Shown here one piece after another: positions 44,056-51,814 of a stretch of 64,000 bases of DNA; the stretch's first letter is position 1; every line of letters begins with the position of its first letter. Origin of the DNA: Oscillospiraceae bacterium (lineage in GTDB: Bacteria; Bacillota; Clostridia; Oscillospirales; Acutalibacteraceae); contig SVOT01000008.1 in NCBI GenBank assembly GCA_015066225.1, positions 23,916-87,915 of the forward strand. The letters are read 5' to 3'. Below the pieces are notes generated by a model. That model was not told where the DNA came from. It saw nothing but the letters and a program-made list of their open reading frames with translations, and did no database searches. Position numbers and translations under genes: made by a program.

Positions 44056-44565
44056 TTAAACTCCGCACTTTTTATAAATCTCCTCAATGCAAGGTGATTT
44101 ATAAGCAATATAATCATCTATGCTGTCAGGGAATAATTTTGAACCTTCTTCTTTCACCTTGCTATATTTCTGTACTGCATCAGGATTGTTTCTCAAATAA
44201 TCTCTGAAAGTAATATGCTTATGAAGTTCTGCTGAAAATTCAGGACAAACATATAAATGATGTTTTGGTAAATCAATATTACCTTTGTAATCAAAAGCTT
44301 CTCTGTCTTTTATGCCAAGATTCCCTTCGTGTATATAGCCGAGAGATGCCAATTTTCCAATCACTGAATCAACTACAGAATAGTCTTTGATAACAATATC
44401 TATATCAATAATCGGTTTTGCAGAAAGACCTTCAACTGATGTGCTGCCGATATGTTCAATGCTGATTATTGTATCTTTTATTGCCGGTAAAACATGTTGC
44501 TTTATTTTATCAAAATCTGTTTTCCATTGTTCATTATACGGAACAACTACAACTCGTTTTGCCAT
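44056..44565 (-). CDS. GrpB family protein (operon gene 2)
   Basis: A 169-residue GrpB/nucleotidyltransferase-like protein. EHIGSTSVEGLSAKPIIDID is the family signature and resembles the nucleotidyltransferase GS...DxD site; HLYVCPEFSAELHKHITFRD is the second block. Function of GrpB proteins is not established. Start at 44565 follows AAAGAGGTG, 2 bp after gene 1. Confidence 0.85.
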   Translation of the reverse strand: MAKRVVVVPYNEQWKTDFDKIKQHVLPAIKDTIISIEHIGSTSVEGLSAKPIIDIDIVIKDYSVVDSVIGKLASLGYIHEGNLGIKDREAFDYKGNIDLPKHHLYVCPEFSAELHKHITFRDYLRNNPDAVQKYSKVKEEGSKLFPDSIDDYIAYKSPCIEEIYKKCGV

Positions 44566-44567
44566 TT

Positions 44568-45014
44568 TTACACCTCTTTGCACATAATAATCTTTTCTGA
44601 ATTCTTACTTATAACAGTAAACCCACATTTAGAGTAAAGTTTGATTGCTGGTAAATTGTCTTCTGTTGTTTGTAATTTGATTTGTTTGTAACTACGCTGT
44701 TTCAAATAGCCAACAGCGAATTCAATAGCAGATTGTCCCATACCTTGATGCTTGAATTCATCGGAAACAACAAGCATCGAAATCCAAACAGTATCTTTGT
44801 TTTGTAATCCGTTCAGTTTTAACCAAGCACACGGTATATCATTTTTACAAACGATAAAATTTTCCTCATCAGTATCTTTCGATGCTGCAAATGATTTTTG
44901 CCATTCTTCCAATGGAATTACAGATGTATGCAAAGAATAAAGATTGTTTGGTTCTGACATAAGTTCGTAAACAAATGGAATATTTTCTTTTTCAAATGGT
45001 TTAATTTTATACAT
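44568..45014 (-). CDS. GNAT acetyltransferase (operon gene 1)
   Basis: A 148-residue GNAT: motif A SMLVVSDEFKHQGMGQSA, then IKLQTTEDNLPAIKLYSKCGF. First gene behind the leader terminator at 45042-45069. Substrate unknown; the attenuated context points to antibiotic modification, which is inference. Confidence 0.82.
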   Translation of the reverse strand: MYKIKPFEKENIPFVYELMSEPNNLYSLHTSVIPLEEWQKSFAASKDTDEENFIVCKNDIPCAWLKLNGLQNKDTVWISMLVVSDEFKHQGMGQSAIEFAVGYLKQRSYKQIKLQTTEDNLPAIKLYSKCGFTVISKNSEKIIMCKEV

Positions 45015-45041
45015 TTAAAATCCTCTTTGTGTAAAAAATAT

Positions 45042-45069
45042 AGGCATCTCCGAAAATACGGAGATGCCT
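45042..45069 (-). terminator. Leader terminator (attenuator) before the 14-gene operon
   Basis: AGGCATCTCCG (45042-45052) pairs perfectly with CGGAGATGCCT (45059-45069) with a 6-nt loop; the minus strand continues ATATTTTTTAC. It lies 26 nt after the leader ORF and 28 nt before gene 1. Confidence 0.85.
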
Positions 45070-45095
45070 TAATTTACAAAAAGATAAAAATTATA

Positions 45096-45152
45096 TCAAT
45101 CGCAAACGGACAAAATGGCTCTCCTGTTTCGGAAGTTAAGATTCATTGTCAT
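45096..45152 (-). CDS. Leader peptide of the 14-gene operon
   Basis: An 18-residue ORF, MTMNLNFRNRRAILSVCD, with AGGTGG 5 nt upstream. GGACAAAATG near its end (45108-45117) is the exact complement of the sequence covering its own ribosome-binding site and start (45150-45159), so the ORF can fold on itself. Shares the promoter, position and M-x-M-x-x-x-F-R pattern with the leader at 34528-34590. Confidence 0.62.
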   Translation of the reverse strand: MTMNLNFRNRRAILSVCD

Positions 45153-45208
45153 TTTGTCCACCTGCCTTTCATAATTAATTAGTTTGCATTTACACGGAAT
45201 GCTATTTC

Positions 45209-45237
45209 AAGTTAACACATTTCCTCACAGTTGTCAA
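45209..45237 (-). promoter_or_regulatory. Promoter of the 14-gene operon leader
   Basis: TTGACA (45232-45237), 17-bp spacer, TAACTT (45209-45214) on the minus strand, inside a block nearly identical to 34617-34674. From here to 45365 no gene is seen on the plus strand. Confidence 0.8.
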
Positions 45238-45365
45238 TAGCGCATGGCCACAAACACCAAATAAAATATATCTTTTTCTGCTCTTGACAATCAACCTGTT
45301 TTTTTATATAATTTAGCAGTTGTCAAACTTGCTTGTTGATTTCAAGCTTCATACAAACCGAATAT

Positions 45366-46038
45366 CGGGGTGTAGCGCAGTTGGGGACGCTTCCGAGCGC
45401 CGCCGGTGGCGGATGCAGCGAGGAATAAGGAGTGGCGCAACAAGGAGTATCGCGAAGTGAACAACGAGCGAGACGACTGTGTTGCAACAGGAAGCGCGCC
45501 GGACCTTCTTTCAAAACTTAATAAACCGAATATCGGGGTGTAGCGCAGTTGGGGACGTTTCCGAGCGCCGCCGGTGGCGGATGCAGCGAGGAATAAGGAG
45601 TGGCGCAACAAGGAGTATCACGAAGTGAACAACGAGTGAGACGACTATGTTGCAACAGGAAGCGCGCCGGACCTTCTTTCAAAACTTAATAAACCGAATA
45701 TCGGGGTGTAGCGCAGTTGGGGACGTTTCCGAGCGCCGCCGGTGGCGGATGAAGCGAGGAATAAGGAGTGGCGCAACAAGGAGTATCGCGAAGTGAACAA
45801 CGAGCGAGACGACTGTGTTGCAACAGGAAGCGCGCCGGACCTCTCCCCAAAAAACTTAACAACCGAATATCGGGGTGTAGCGCAGTTGGGGACGTTTCCG
45901 AGCGCCGCCGGTGGCGGATGCAGCGAGGAATAAGGAGTGGCGCAACAAGGAGTATCGCGAAGTGAACAACGAGCGAGACGACTGTGTTGCAACAGGAAGC
46001 GCGCCGGACCTTCTTTCAAAACTTAATAAACCGAATAT
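45366..46038 (+). repeat. Four 168-bp tandem units carrying the tRNA-Pro 5' end
   Basis: The first 19 nt of tRNA-Pro (CGGGGTGTAGCGCAGTTGG) occur at 45366, 45534, 45702 and 45871, then as the intact gene at 46039. Steps are 168, 168, 169 and 168 bp. After the D-loop GG, each unit runs into a core with CCGCCggtGGCGG and paired CGCTTCC/GGAAGCG. Open frames through this region are repeats of the same spurious translation and are not called. Confidence 0.92.
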
Positions 46039-46114
46039 CGGGGTGTAGCGCAGTTGGTAGCGCGCTTGGTTTGGGACCAAGATGTCGGGGGTTCGAATCC
46101 CTTCACTCCGACCA
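46039..46114 (+). tRNA. tRNA-Pro (anticodon TGG)
   Basis: A 76-nt tRNA with encoded CCA; acceptor CGGGGTG/CACTCCG, anticodon loop TTTGGGA in stem CTTGG/CCAAG. Confidence 0.96.
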
Positions 46115-46117
46115 TAA

Positions 46118-46150
46118 AAAGAGTAATACCATTCGGTATTGCTCTTTTAA
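46118..46150 (+). terminator. Terminator of tRNA-Pro
   Basis: AAAGAGtAATACC pairs with GGTATTgCTCTTT around ATTC, followed by T-rich sequence. Confidence 0.8.
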
Positions 46151-46170
46151 TTTTTGTATTGAATAGTTTT

Positions 46171-46369
46171 AATCCCCGACATTCTGAACACAAGCAGGCG
46201 CCCGCCTGCTTTGGGCAACGCACGCGACCGCGTCCTGCGGACGATGAAGGGAGCGTTTGTTGGCGTAGCGGTCGAAATTGTGTGAAGCGAACAGCGAGCA
46301 AACAATTTCGGGCACCGCAAGTGGCACGAAGTGAGGATGTCGGTGGTTCGAATCCCTTCACTCCGACCA
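46171..46369 (+). repeat. tRNA-Pro-derived 3' unit: inverted arm, core, copied 3' half
   Basis: After the tRNA-Pro terminator: an inverted fragment AATCCCCGACATT (46171-46183), a core sharing GTGAAGCGAACAGC and GGGCACCGCAAG with the repeat near 8930-8995, then a direct copy of the tRNA-Pro 3' half with CCA (46336-46369), then a new terminator. Same order as at tRNA-Arg and tRNA-Glu. Confidence 0.85.
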
Positions 46370-46371
46370 AG

Positions 46372-46404
46372 AAGGCTCAGGAATCAACGTTCCTGAGCCT
46401 TTTC
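46372..46404 (+). terminator. Terminator after the copied tRNA-Pro 3' half
   Basis: AAGGCTCAGGAA (46372-46383) pairs with TTCCTGAGCCTT (46390-46401), then TTCTTT. Confidence 0.85.
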
Positions 46405-46424
46405 TTTGTTTACTGCACACCAAT
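46398..46424 (+). repeat. Module-boundary motif, copy 1 (divergent)
   Basis: CCTTTTCTTTGTTTACTGC, then a divergent end. First of four same-strand copies (others at 50220, 60661, 63704). Confidence 0.55.
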
Positions 46425-46482
46425 ATTTGCTAACGCATTACCCTTTTTCAATCGGGCAACAACGATTTCCGGCTTCGAGAAA

Positions 46483-46509
46483 TTAGCACTCTTCGTCATC
46501 GAGTGCTAA
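46483..46509 (+). promoter_or_regulatory. CIRCE operator upstream of hsp20-clpB
   Basis: TTAGCACTC-N9-GAGTGCTAA, as perfect as the one before hrcA, so HrcA made at 15.0 kb should control this operon. Confidence 0.95.
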
Positions 46510-46511
46510 TA

Positions 46512-46565
46512 TTTACAATTATGACATTTTTTCATAACATTTTCGTAACAAATCAGGTTTATAAT
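46512..46565 (+). promoter_or_regulatory. Promoter region of hsp20-clpB
   Basis: Two readings: TTTACA (46512-46517)-17-TAACAT (46535-46540) directly after CIRCE, or a perfect TATAAT at 46560-46565 with a poor -35 box. The second places the transcript start just before the folded 5' UTR. Confidence 0.5.
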
Positions 46566-46574
46566 ATATCATGT

Positions 46575-46658
46575 GAAAGGAAAAGATCCGAATGGCGCCT
46601 GGATCTCGAATAAAATTGCTCCTTTCAACAAATAACACACTTACAAATCTATAAGGAG
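46575..46658 (+). promoter_or_regulatory. Foldable hsp20 5' UTR that can pair with its ribosome-binding site
   Basis: GAAAGGA (46575-46581) can pair with TCCTTTC (46620-46626), enclosing an AGATCC/GGATCT stem (46584-46589 with 46601-46606). CTCCTT (46619-46624) can instead pair with the Shine-Dalgarno AAGGAG (46653-46658). The two pairings exclude each other. Confidence 0.45.
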
Positions 46659-46667
46659 GATTCTGTT

Positions 46668-47102
46668 ATGTTTGAACTTACACCCTTTGCACGCAACAAC
46701 CATTTTCTTGGTTCCTATGACCCTTTCAAAGCTATGGAGGAATTTGAGAAGAACTTCTTCGGACATCAGGTTCCTGCCTTCAAGACCGATATTCGCGAGA
46801 CTGAGAACGCATACGTTCTTGATGCTGAGCTCCCCGGCTTCTCCAAAGAGGATATCCACGCCGAAGTCAGAAACGGTTACCTGACGATCCATGCTGAGCA
46901 CAAAACCGAAAACGAAGAAAAGAACGAAAAGAACAATTATCTCAGAAGAGAGCGTTCTTACGGCTCCTTCACAAGAAGCTTTGATCTGGACGGTATCAAC
47001 AGTGATGAAATCTCCGCTTCCTACAAGGACGGTATTCTCACATTGACGCTGCCGAAAGCAACACAGAAAGTCGAAGAAGGCAGACGACTTGAAATCCAGT
47101 AA
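46668..47102 (+). CDS. Hsp20/alpha-crystallin small heat-shock protein
   Basis: A 144-residue small heat-shock protein. The alpha-crystallin domain runs from about residue 38 (FKTDIRETENAYVLDAELPG) to ILTLTLPKA; the N-terminal arm and short C-terminal tail are typical. It holds unfolded proteins for refolding, here together with ClpB encoded 66 bp downstream. AAGGAGGA lies 7 nt before the ATG. Under CIRCE/HrcA control. Confidence 0.94.
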   Translation: MFELTPFARNNHFLGSYDPFKAMEEFEKNFFGHQVPAFKTDIRETENAYVLDAELPGFSKEDIHAEVRNGYLTIHAEHKTENEEKNEKNNYLRRERSYGSFTRSFDLDGINSDEISASYKDGILTLTLPKATQKVEEGRRLEIQ

Positions 47103-47168
47103 ATAATCGGGGGACCCTTCTTCGTAAGGGTTCCCCTCTCTATTTTTAGGTACATCGAGGTAAAATGT

Positions 47169-49760
47169 ATGAATATGAATCAATTTACACAGAAAAGTAT
47201 TGAAGCGCTTCGTGATATGCAATCGATTGCCTTGGAAAACGGGAACCAGCAGATCGAACAGATCCATCTGCTCGATGCCCTTGTATCCAAGGAGGACGGA
47301 CTCATTCCCAACCTCGTTAAGCAATCCGGAGCTTCTATAGTAAATATAAAGCAACAGACCGAGCAGGCAATCTCTTCCCTGCCCAAGGTCAGCGGTATTC
47401 AAGCTGACAAGCTATATCTATCAAGAGAGCTTGATGCAGCCTTCACGGAAGCAGAGGCACAGGCAAAGAAGATGAAGGATGAGTTCGTTTCCGTCGAGCA
47501 TCTGATGCTCGCGCTCTTTGTAAAGGGCGATATGAAGGTCAAGGATATTTTCCGAAATGCAGGACTTACGAAGGATGCCTTCTTAACGGCTCTGAAAAAC
47601 GTTCGTGGCAGCAGAACCGTAACGAGCGACAATCCCGAAGAGACCTACGACGTACTCAAAAAGTACGGACAGGACTTGGTTGCCAAAGCAAAAGAACAAA
47701 AGCTGGACCCCGTGATCGGTCGTGACGACGAGATCCGAAATGTGATTAGAATTCTGTCCAGAAAGACCAAAAATAACCCTTGTTTGATCGGTGAGCCCGG
47801 TGTCGGTAAGACTGCCATTGCGGAAGGACTTGCTTTGCGTATTGCCAAGGGCGACGTTCCCGACAACCTGAAGGATCGCATCATCTTCTCTCTGGATATG
47901 GGTGCACTGATCGCAGGTGCGAAATTCAGAGGTGAGTTTGAGGAAAGACTCAAGGCAGTGTTGGAAGAGGTCAAGAACAGTGAGGGCAAGATCATTCTGT
48001 TCATTGACGAGCTCCACACCATTGTAGGTGCAGGAAAGACCGACGGTGCTATGGATGCCGGCAATCTTTTAAAGCCAATGCTTGCACGCGGCGAGCTTCA
48101 CTGTATCGGTGCAACGACTCTGAACGAGTACCGTCAGTACATTGAAAAGGATGCGGCTTTGGAGCGTAGATTCCAGCCCGTTATGATCCCCGAACCAACC
48201 ATAGAGGACACGATCTCGATTCTGAGAGGACTCAAAGAACGCTATGAGGTCTTCCACGGTGTCAAGATCCACGACGGAGCTTTAATTGCCGCCGCTACGC
48301 TTTCAGACCGCTATATCTCCGACCGTTTTCTTCCCGACAAAGCCATTGACCTCGTGGACGAGGCGTGCGCTCTGATCAAGACCGAAATGAATTCCATGCC
48401 CTCCGAGATGGACGAGGTTGCCCGTAAGATCATGCAGCACGAAATTGAAGAGGCAGCGCTGAAGAAGGAAAAGGATAAGCTATCGGTGGAGCATCTCAAG
48501 GAAATCCAAGCCGAGCTTGCCGATCTGCGTGCAACCTTTAACGAAATGAAATCCAAGTGGGATATGGAAAAGCAGTCGATCGAGAGACTGCAAAAGCTCC
48601 GCGAGGAGATCGAGCAAACAAATGCAGAGATCGAACGTGCGCAGAGCAACTACGACCTCGGCAAAGCCGCAGAGCTTCAGTATGGTAAGCTTCCCTCTTT
48701 GAAGAAGCAATTGGAAGAGGAAGAGGCAAAAGCTGCCGAAACATCTGCAAGCACTTCCCTCCTTCGTGATAATGTCAGCGAGGAGGAGATCTGCAAGATC
48801 GTGGCAAGATGGACGGGCATTCCTGTATCTAAGATCATGGAGAGCGAGCGCGAAAAGCTTCTTGGACTGGAAGAAATCCTTCACAAGCGCGTCATCGGTC
48901 AGGATGAAGCGGTAACCAAGGTCAGCGAAGCTATTCTCCGTTCCCGTGCGGGAATTAAGGACCCGCGCCGTCCCATTGGTTCGTTCCTCTTCTTAGGTCC
49001 TACGGGTGTCGGTAAGACCGAGCTCGCAAAAGCTCTTGCCGAAGCCTTATTCGACGACGAAAAGAGTATGATCCGTATTGATATGAGTGAGTATATGGAG
49101 AAGTACTCCGTATCCCGTCTGATCGGAGCGCCTCCCGGATATGTGGGCTACGATGAGGGCGGTCAGCTGACTGAGGCGGTGCGCAGAAAGCCTTACGCAG
49201 TTATTCTCTTTGACGAGGTAGAGAAAGCACATCCCGACGTATTCAACGTGCTGTTGCAGGTATTGGACGACGGACGTATCACCGACAGCCAAGGCAGAAC
49301 GGTGGACTTCAAGAATACCGTTATCATACTGACCTCAAATCTCGGTTCGGGAGCGATTCTGGAAGGAATCAACGCAAACGGAGAGATCAACGAGGAAGCA
49401 AGGCAAACCGTTTCCGAGCTGCTCAAACGCAGCTTCCGTCCCGAATTTCTCAACCGTCTCGATGAGATTGTGTTCTACAAGCCGCTCACGAAGGAAAACA
49501 TTCACGGCATCGTAGATCTCTTGATCACCGATCTGAACAAGCGTTTGAAGGATAAGCAATTGAAGGTTGAGATCACCGACGCAGCGAAGGAACATATCAT
49601 CGATTCCGCTTACGATCCGATTTACGGCGCAAGACCGTTGAAGAGATTCATTCAATCCAAGATTGAAACGCTTCTTGCACGTGAGATAATTGGCGGTGAT
49701 ATTGAGCCTGACAGTGTCATTCACATTGACTATAATGGTTCTGATCTCACAATCCAATAA
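47169..49760 (+). CDS. clpB: Chaperone disaggregase ClpB
   Basis: An 863-residue Hsp100. N-terminal Clp repeat domain (1-145), first AAA+ module with [13 protein letters not shown] and LFIDELHT, the long coiled-coil middle domain (about 400-525) that sets ClpB apart from ClpC, and the second AAA+ module with [14 protein letters not shown] and [13 protein letters not shown]. It extracts proteins from aggregates with DnaK/DnaJ/GrpE. GAGG precedes the start. Codon use (many ATC, GAT-CC joints) differs from the hrcA-dnaJ operon, which may mean separate ancestry. Confidence 0.96.
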   Translation: MNMNQFTQKSIEALRDMQSIALENGNQQIEQIHLLDALVSKEDGLIPNLVKQSGASIVNIKQQTEQAISSLPKVSGIQADKLYLSRELDAAFTEAEAQAKKMKDEFVSVEHLMLALFVKGDMKVKDIFRNAGLTKDAFLTALKNVRGSRTVTSDNPEETYDVLKKYGQDLVAKAKEQKLDPVIGRDDEIRNVIRILSRKTKNNPCLIGEPGVGKTAIAEGLALRIAKGDVPDNLKDRIIFSLDMGALIAGAKFRGEFEERLKAVLEEVKNSEGKIILFIDELHTIVGAGKTDGAMDAGNLLKPMLARGELHCIGATTLNEYRQYIEKDAALERRFQPVMIPEPTIEDTISILRGLKERYEVFHGVKIHDGALIAAATLSDRYISDRFLPDKAIDLVDEACALIKTEMNSMPSEMDEVARKIMQHEIEEAALKKEKDKLSVEHLKEIQAELADLRATFNEMKSKWDMEKQSIERLQKLREEIEQTNAEIERAQSNYDLGKAAELQYGKLPSLKKQLEEEEAKAAETSASTSLLRDNVSEEEICKIVARWTGIPVSKIMESEREKLLGLEEILHKRVIGQDEAVTKVSEAILRSRAGIKDPRRPIGSFLFLGPTGVGKTELAKALAEALFDDEKSMIRIDMSEYMEKYSVSRLIGAPPGYVGYDEGGQLTEAVRRKPYAVILFDEVEKAHPDVFNVLLQVLDDGRITDSQGRTVDFKNTVIILTSNLGSGAILEGINANGEINEEARQTVSELLKRSFRPEFLNRLDEIVFYKPLTKENIHGIVDLLITDLNKRLKDKQLKVEITDAAKEHIIDSAYDPIYGARPLKRFIQSKIETLLAREIIGGDIEPDSVIHIDYNGSDLTIQ

Positions 49761-50040
49761 TACAGCCTATGAAAAAAGAGCTCAACCATAAGGATATCTA
49801 TGAGAGCATGCTGAATCGTTTTTTAGAAAAAGTTCTCTCTTTCCATAGGACTTCGGACAGTTATCTATGCACAAAATTTTATCCCCTCACTTTTCATGGC
49901 AATTCAAAGGACGATTGAGCGGAAAACCTTTATCCTCTCACTAGTCCAAAGGAAAATATTAAATGGTTGAGCGGAAAAATATTTATCTCTCTACTTATAC
50001 AAGGGAAAAAGTAAGCACCACTATGCTCAAGCAAAACAAA
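49761..50040 (+). repeat. Intergenic region with an inverted repeat and three 52-bp tandem repeats
   Basis: No gene. CCTATGaaaaaaGAG near 49767 is inverted at 49833-49847 (13 of 15 match). From about 49865 to 50020 there are three degenerate units of 52 bp with the pattern TTGAGCGGAAAA...TTTATCnCTCnCT (TTGAGC at 49915 and 49967). Confidence 0.5.
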
Positions 50041-50130
50041 AAAGACCTACACATCCACGCACAACGAAACGAGGGGTGCAGTCTGCATCCCAGCCAGTCG
50101 TATAGTGCATGTATGTATAGGTCTTTGCTT
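50041..50130 (+). terminator. Long-range terminator-like stem after clpB
   Basis: AAAGACCTA-C-ACAT (50041-50054) pairs with ATGT-A-TAGGTCTTT (50113-50126) across ~58 nt, then GCTTTTTC. A smaller CCCACG/CGTGGG hairpin follows near 50155. Confidence 0.55.
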
Positions 50131-50219
50131 TTTCTGTATGTATGTTTTTATCCCACGGCCTCGTGGGTGCTTTATCTTAACACAGAGTTTTTATTTATCC
50201 AGTCAGAATGGAAAAATTA

Positions 50220-50250
50220 CTTTTTCTTTGTCTACTGTGGAGCAGATTTT
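50220..50250 (+). repeat. Module-boundary motif, copy 2
   Basis: CTTTTTCTTTGTCTACTGTG followed by GAGCAGATTTT; same strand as copies 1, 3 and 4. Confidence 0.6.
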
Positions 50251-50258
50251 AATCCGTG

Positions 50259-50292
50259 AAAAAGCCAACGCCACCGGAATCTCCGATGGTGT
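50259..50292 (-). terminator. Terminator of the MerR gene
   Basis: On the minus strand CACCATCGGA and TCCGGTGG pair around GAT, followed by CGTTGGCTTTTTC. Confidence 0.7.
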
Positions 50293-50298
50293 TTATCA

Positions 50299-51039
50299 TT
50301 ACTTTCCGCAATAGATTTTGATGGCTTCGGAAACGAATTCCGCAGTACCTTCACCGTTTTTATCAATGTTGTTCTTGAATCGCTCGTCGCTGACGTACAT
50401 CTGACCGAGCCCTGCGAGGATGTCATCGGTGCAGTGATAAAAATTTGCCGTGATGTAGTCCTGCAGTTTCTTCACGAGTCGCTGTGCCGTTTTGCTGCCG
50501 GCGCTATCGCCGCATTTCTTGCACTCTGCAAACTCGGCAAAGACGCCGTTCATTCCGGCGAGAACGTCATTCCATTTGTCTTTAGAGTAGCCTGCGGTTT
50601 TTGCCTGACTCTCCTTGTAGGCATCCGTATCGCCCCAACGCTGCTTTGCCTCATCTTCATACTGTTGACGAGCGGCCTCGTATTCGCTGTTGTCAAATGC
50701 GTTCATTGTGATCTCTCCTTTTTCTGCTTGTTCCAGAGCTGCTATCAGCCGTTCCAGCCGATCCTTCTTCAGTGTCAGCAACCGCTTCTGCTCTGCAAGC
50801 GCTTTTTGTTTATCATAATTCGGCGAGGCGAGGATCTCGGCAATGCTTTTCAGCGGAAAATCCAACTCACGGTAAAATAAGATCTCCTGCATCCGTTCCA
50901 AAGATGTTTCGTCGTAAAAGCGATAGCCGTTTTGCTCGTCCACATAGCACGGCTTGAGCAAACCGATCTCGTCGTAATAATGCAGTGTGCGCACGCTGAC
51001 ACCGGTGAGCTCGGCAAATTCTTTGATCTGTAGTTTCAT
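50299..51039 (-). CDS. MerR-family regulator with TipAS ligand-binding domain
   Basis: A 246-residue activator. N-terminal MerR helix-turn-helix (IKEFAELTGVSVRTLHYYDE, GLLKPCYVDEQNGYRFYD), a dimerising coiled coil, and a C-terminal TipAS-type domain (from about 115) known to trap thiopeptides and other antibiotics in TipAL. Start at 51039 follows GAGGTGAAG. Its own promoter has a 19-bp spacer, the hallmark of MerR-activated promoters, so it is probably autoregulated. Furthest downstream gene on the minus strand of the island. Confidence 0.88.
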   Translation of the reverse strand: MKLQIKEFAELTGVSVRTLHYYDEIGLLKPCYVDEQNGYRFYDETSLERMQEILFYRELDFPLKSIAEILASPNYDKQKALAEQKRLLTLKKDRLERLIAALEQAEKGEITMNAFDNSEYEAARQQYEDEAKQRWGDTDAYKESQAKTAGYSKDKWNDVLAGMNGVFAEFAECKKCGDSAGSKTAQRLVKKLQDYITANFYHCTDDILAGLGQMYVSDERFKNNIDKNGEGTAEFVSEAIKIYCGK

Positions 51040-51057
51040 ATCTTCACCTCGGCTATG

Positions 51058-51088
51058 AGTATACACTATAACGTTACGTCAGAGTCAA
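51058..51088 (-). promoter_or_regulatory. MerR-type promoter with 19-bp spacer
   Basis: TTGACT (51083-51088), 19-bp spacer containing the near-palindrome ACGTAACGTT, and TATACT (51058-51063) on the minus strand. Confidence 0.75.
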
Positions 51089-51121
51089 TACTATTTTACA
51101 CTGTTTTTTGCAAAAGGTAAA

Positions 51122-51144
51122 GGGCGCGGCACCGGGCCGCACCC
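51122..51144 (-). terminator. Terminator after the small gene pair
   Basis: GGG-c-GCGGC pairs with GCCGC-a-CCC; the minus strand continues with TTTACCTTTTGC. Confidence 0.6.
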
Positions 51145-51157
51145 ACGGCAGAAGATG

Positions 51158-51442
51158 TCAGATTTCTTCCACCGTTTCCATACCGTCCATGACCTCTACC
51201 ATGATTCGCGCCGCCAGGATGAAGCCGTCGGTGAATGCCTGGCGAGCTGTGAGGTCGCAGATCTCGCTTTGGCAGTCTTTGAACTTTTCGAAGGTTTCCT
51301 TCTGCTGTTCGGTGAGCGTTGACATGAGGCTTTCCTCGTTCTTGCAGATGAGCTTCACCAGCTTATCCATCCGCGATCCCCGTTTCATGTCACACTCGTA
51401 TGGACTGATATTGCCGTAGTACAGATCTTCAAGCGTTGTCAT
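51158..51442 (-). CDS. Small conserved hypothetical (DUF6809-like)
   Basis: A 94-residue soluble protein: TTLEDLYYGNISPYE opening, KLICKNEESLMSTLTEQQKE middle, and DGFILAARIMVEVMDG end. This pattern resembles a family of small Firmicutes proteins often seen on mobile elements (DUF6809, from memory). Function unknown. Start at 51442 is preferred to 51448 because of spacing from AGGTGG. It overlaps the upstream gene by 14 bp. Confidence 0.65.
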   Translation of the reverse strand: MTTLEDLYYGNISPYECDMKRGSRMDKLVKLICKNEESLMSTLTEQQKETFEKFKDCQSEICDLTARQAFTDGFILAARIMVEVMDGMETVEEI

Positions 51443-51680
51443 GTTCATCCCACCTCACATAAGAAGAGGACGACTCAGCATCGGTTATTCCCGATATCGA
51501 GTCGCCCTCTAATTTCATTTTGTCCGCTACAATCAGTGTATGCTTGACGATCAGCATCTCTACCCACGTCCGTTCGTCGTACTCTGCCGGACGCCCGTCC
51601 CTGAGATACTCCGCCATCGCCGCACTCATCACGCCGTACTTTTCGCCTCTGTAAACTTCTTCAATCGTTATTCGTGCCAT
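51429..51680 (-). CDS. Small hypothetical protein
   Basis: An 83-residue soluble acidic protein (MARITIEEVYRGEKYGVMSA; EMLIVKHTLIVADKMKLEGD) with no recognised domain. The start at 51680 is set by a very strong AAAGGAGG. The end overlaps the next gene, so the two are coupled. Such pairs are common on integrative elements; function unknown. Confidence 0.6.
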   Translation of the reverse strand: MARITIEEVYRGEKYGVMSAAMAEYLRDGRPAEYDERTWVEMLIVKHTLIVADKMKLEGDSISGITDAESSSSYVRWDEHDNA

Positions 51681-51814
51681 ATTCGCACCTCCTTTGCAGT
51701 ACACAACAGTACCACAGGAGTTTGCGGAAGTCCAGAGAAAATCCATATTTTTCTTTTTAGCTCTTGATATTTTCGCTGTATTAGCATTTGAGAACACAAG
51801 AGAAAACTTGTACA

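Noticed and set aside
36432..45014. Integron cassette array as explanation for the 14-gene operon
   Set aside because: Gaps are mostly under 35 bp, too short for attC sites, and no integrase gene is seen.
45323..46509. Open frames over the tRNA-Pro tandem units and tRNA-Pro itself
   Set aside because: The same peptide repeats with the 168-bp period in several frames and runs through the tRNA; explained by the repeat DNA.
46641..47402. A 253-codon minus-strand frame opposite hsp20 and the clpB start
   Set aside because: It is the antisense of two clear genes with strong family motifs.
47169..49760. ClpC or ClpA instead of ClpB
   Set aside because: The long middle coiled coil between the two AAA+ modules and the presence of hsp20 upstream under CIRCE fit ClpB.
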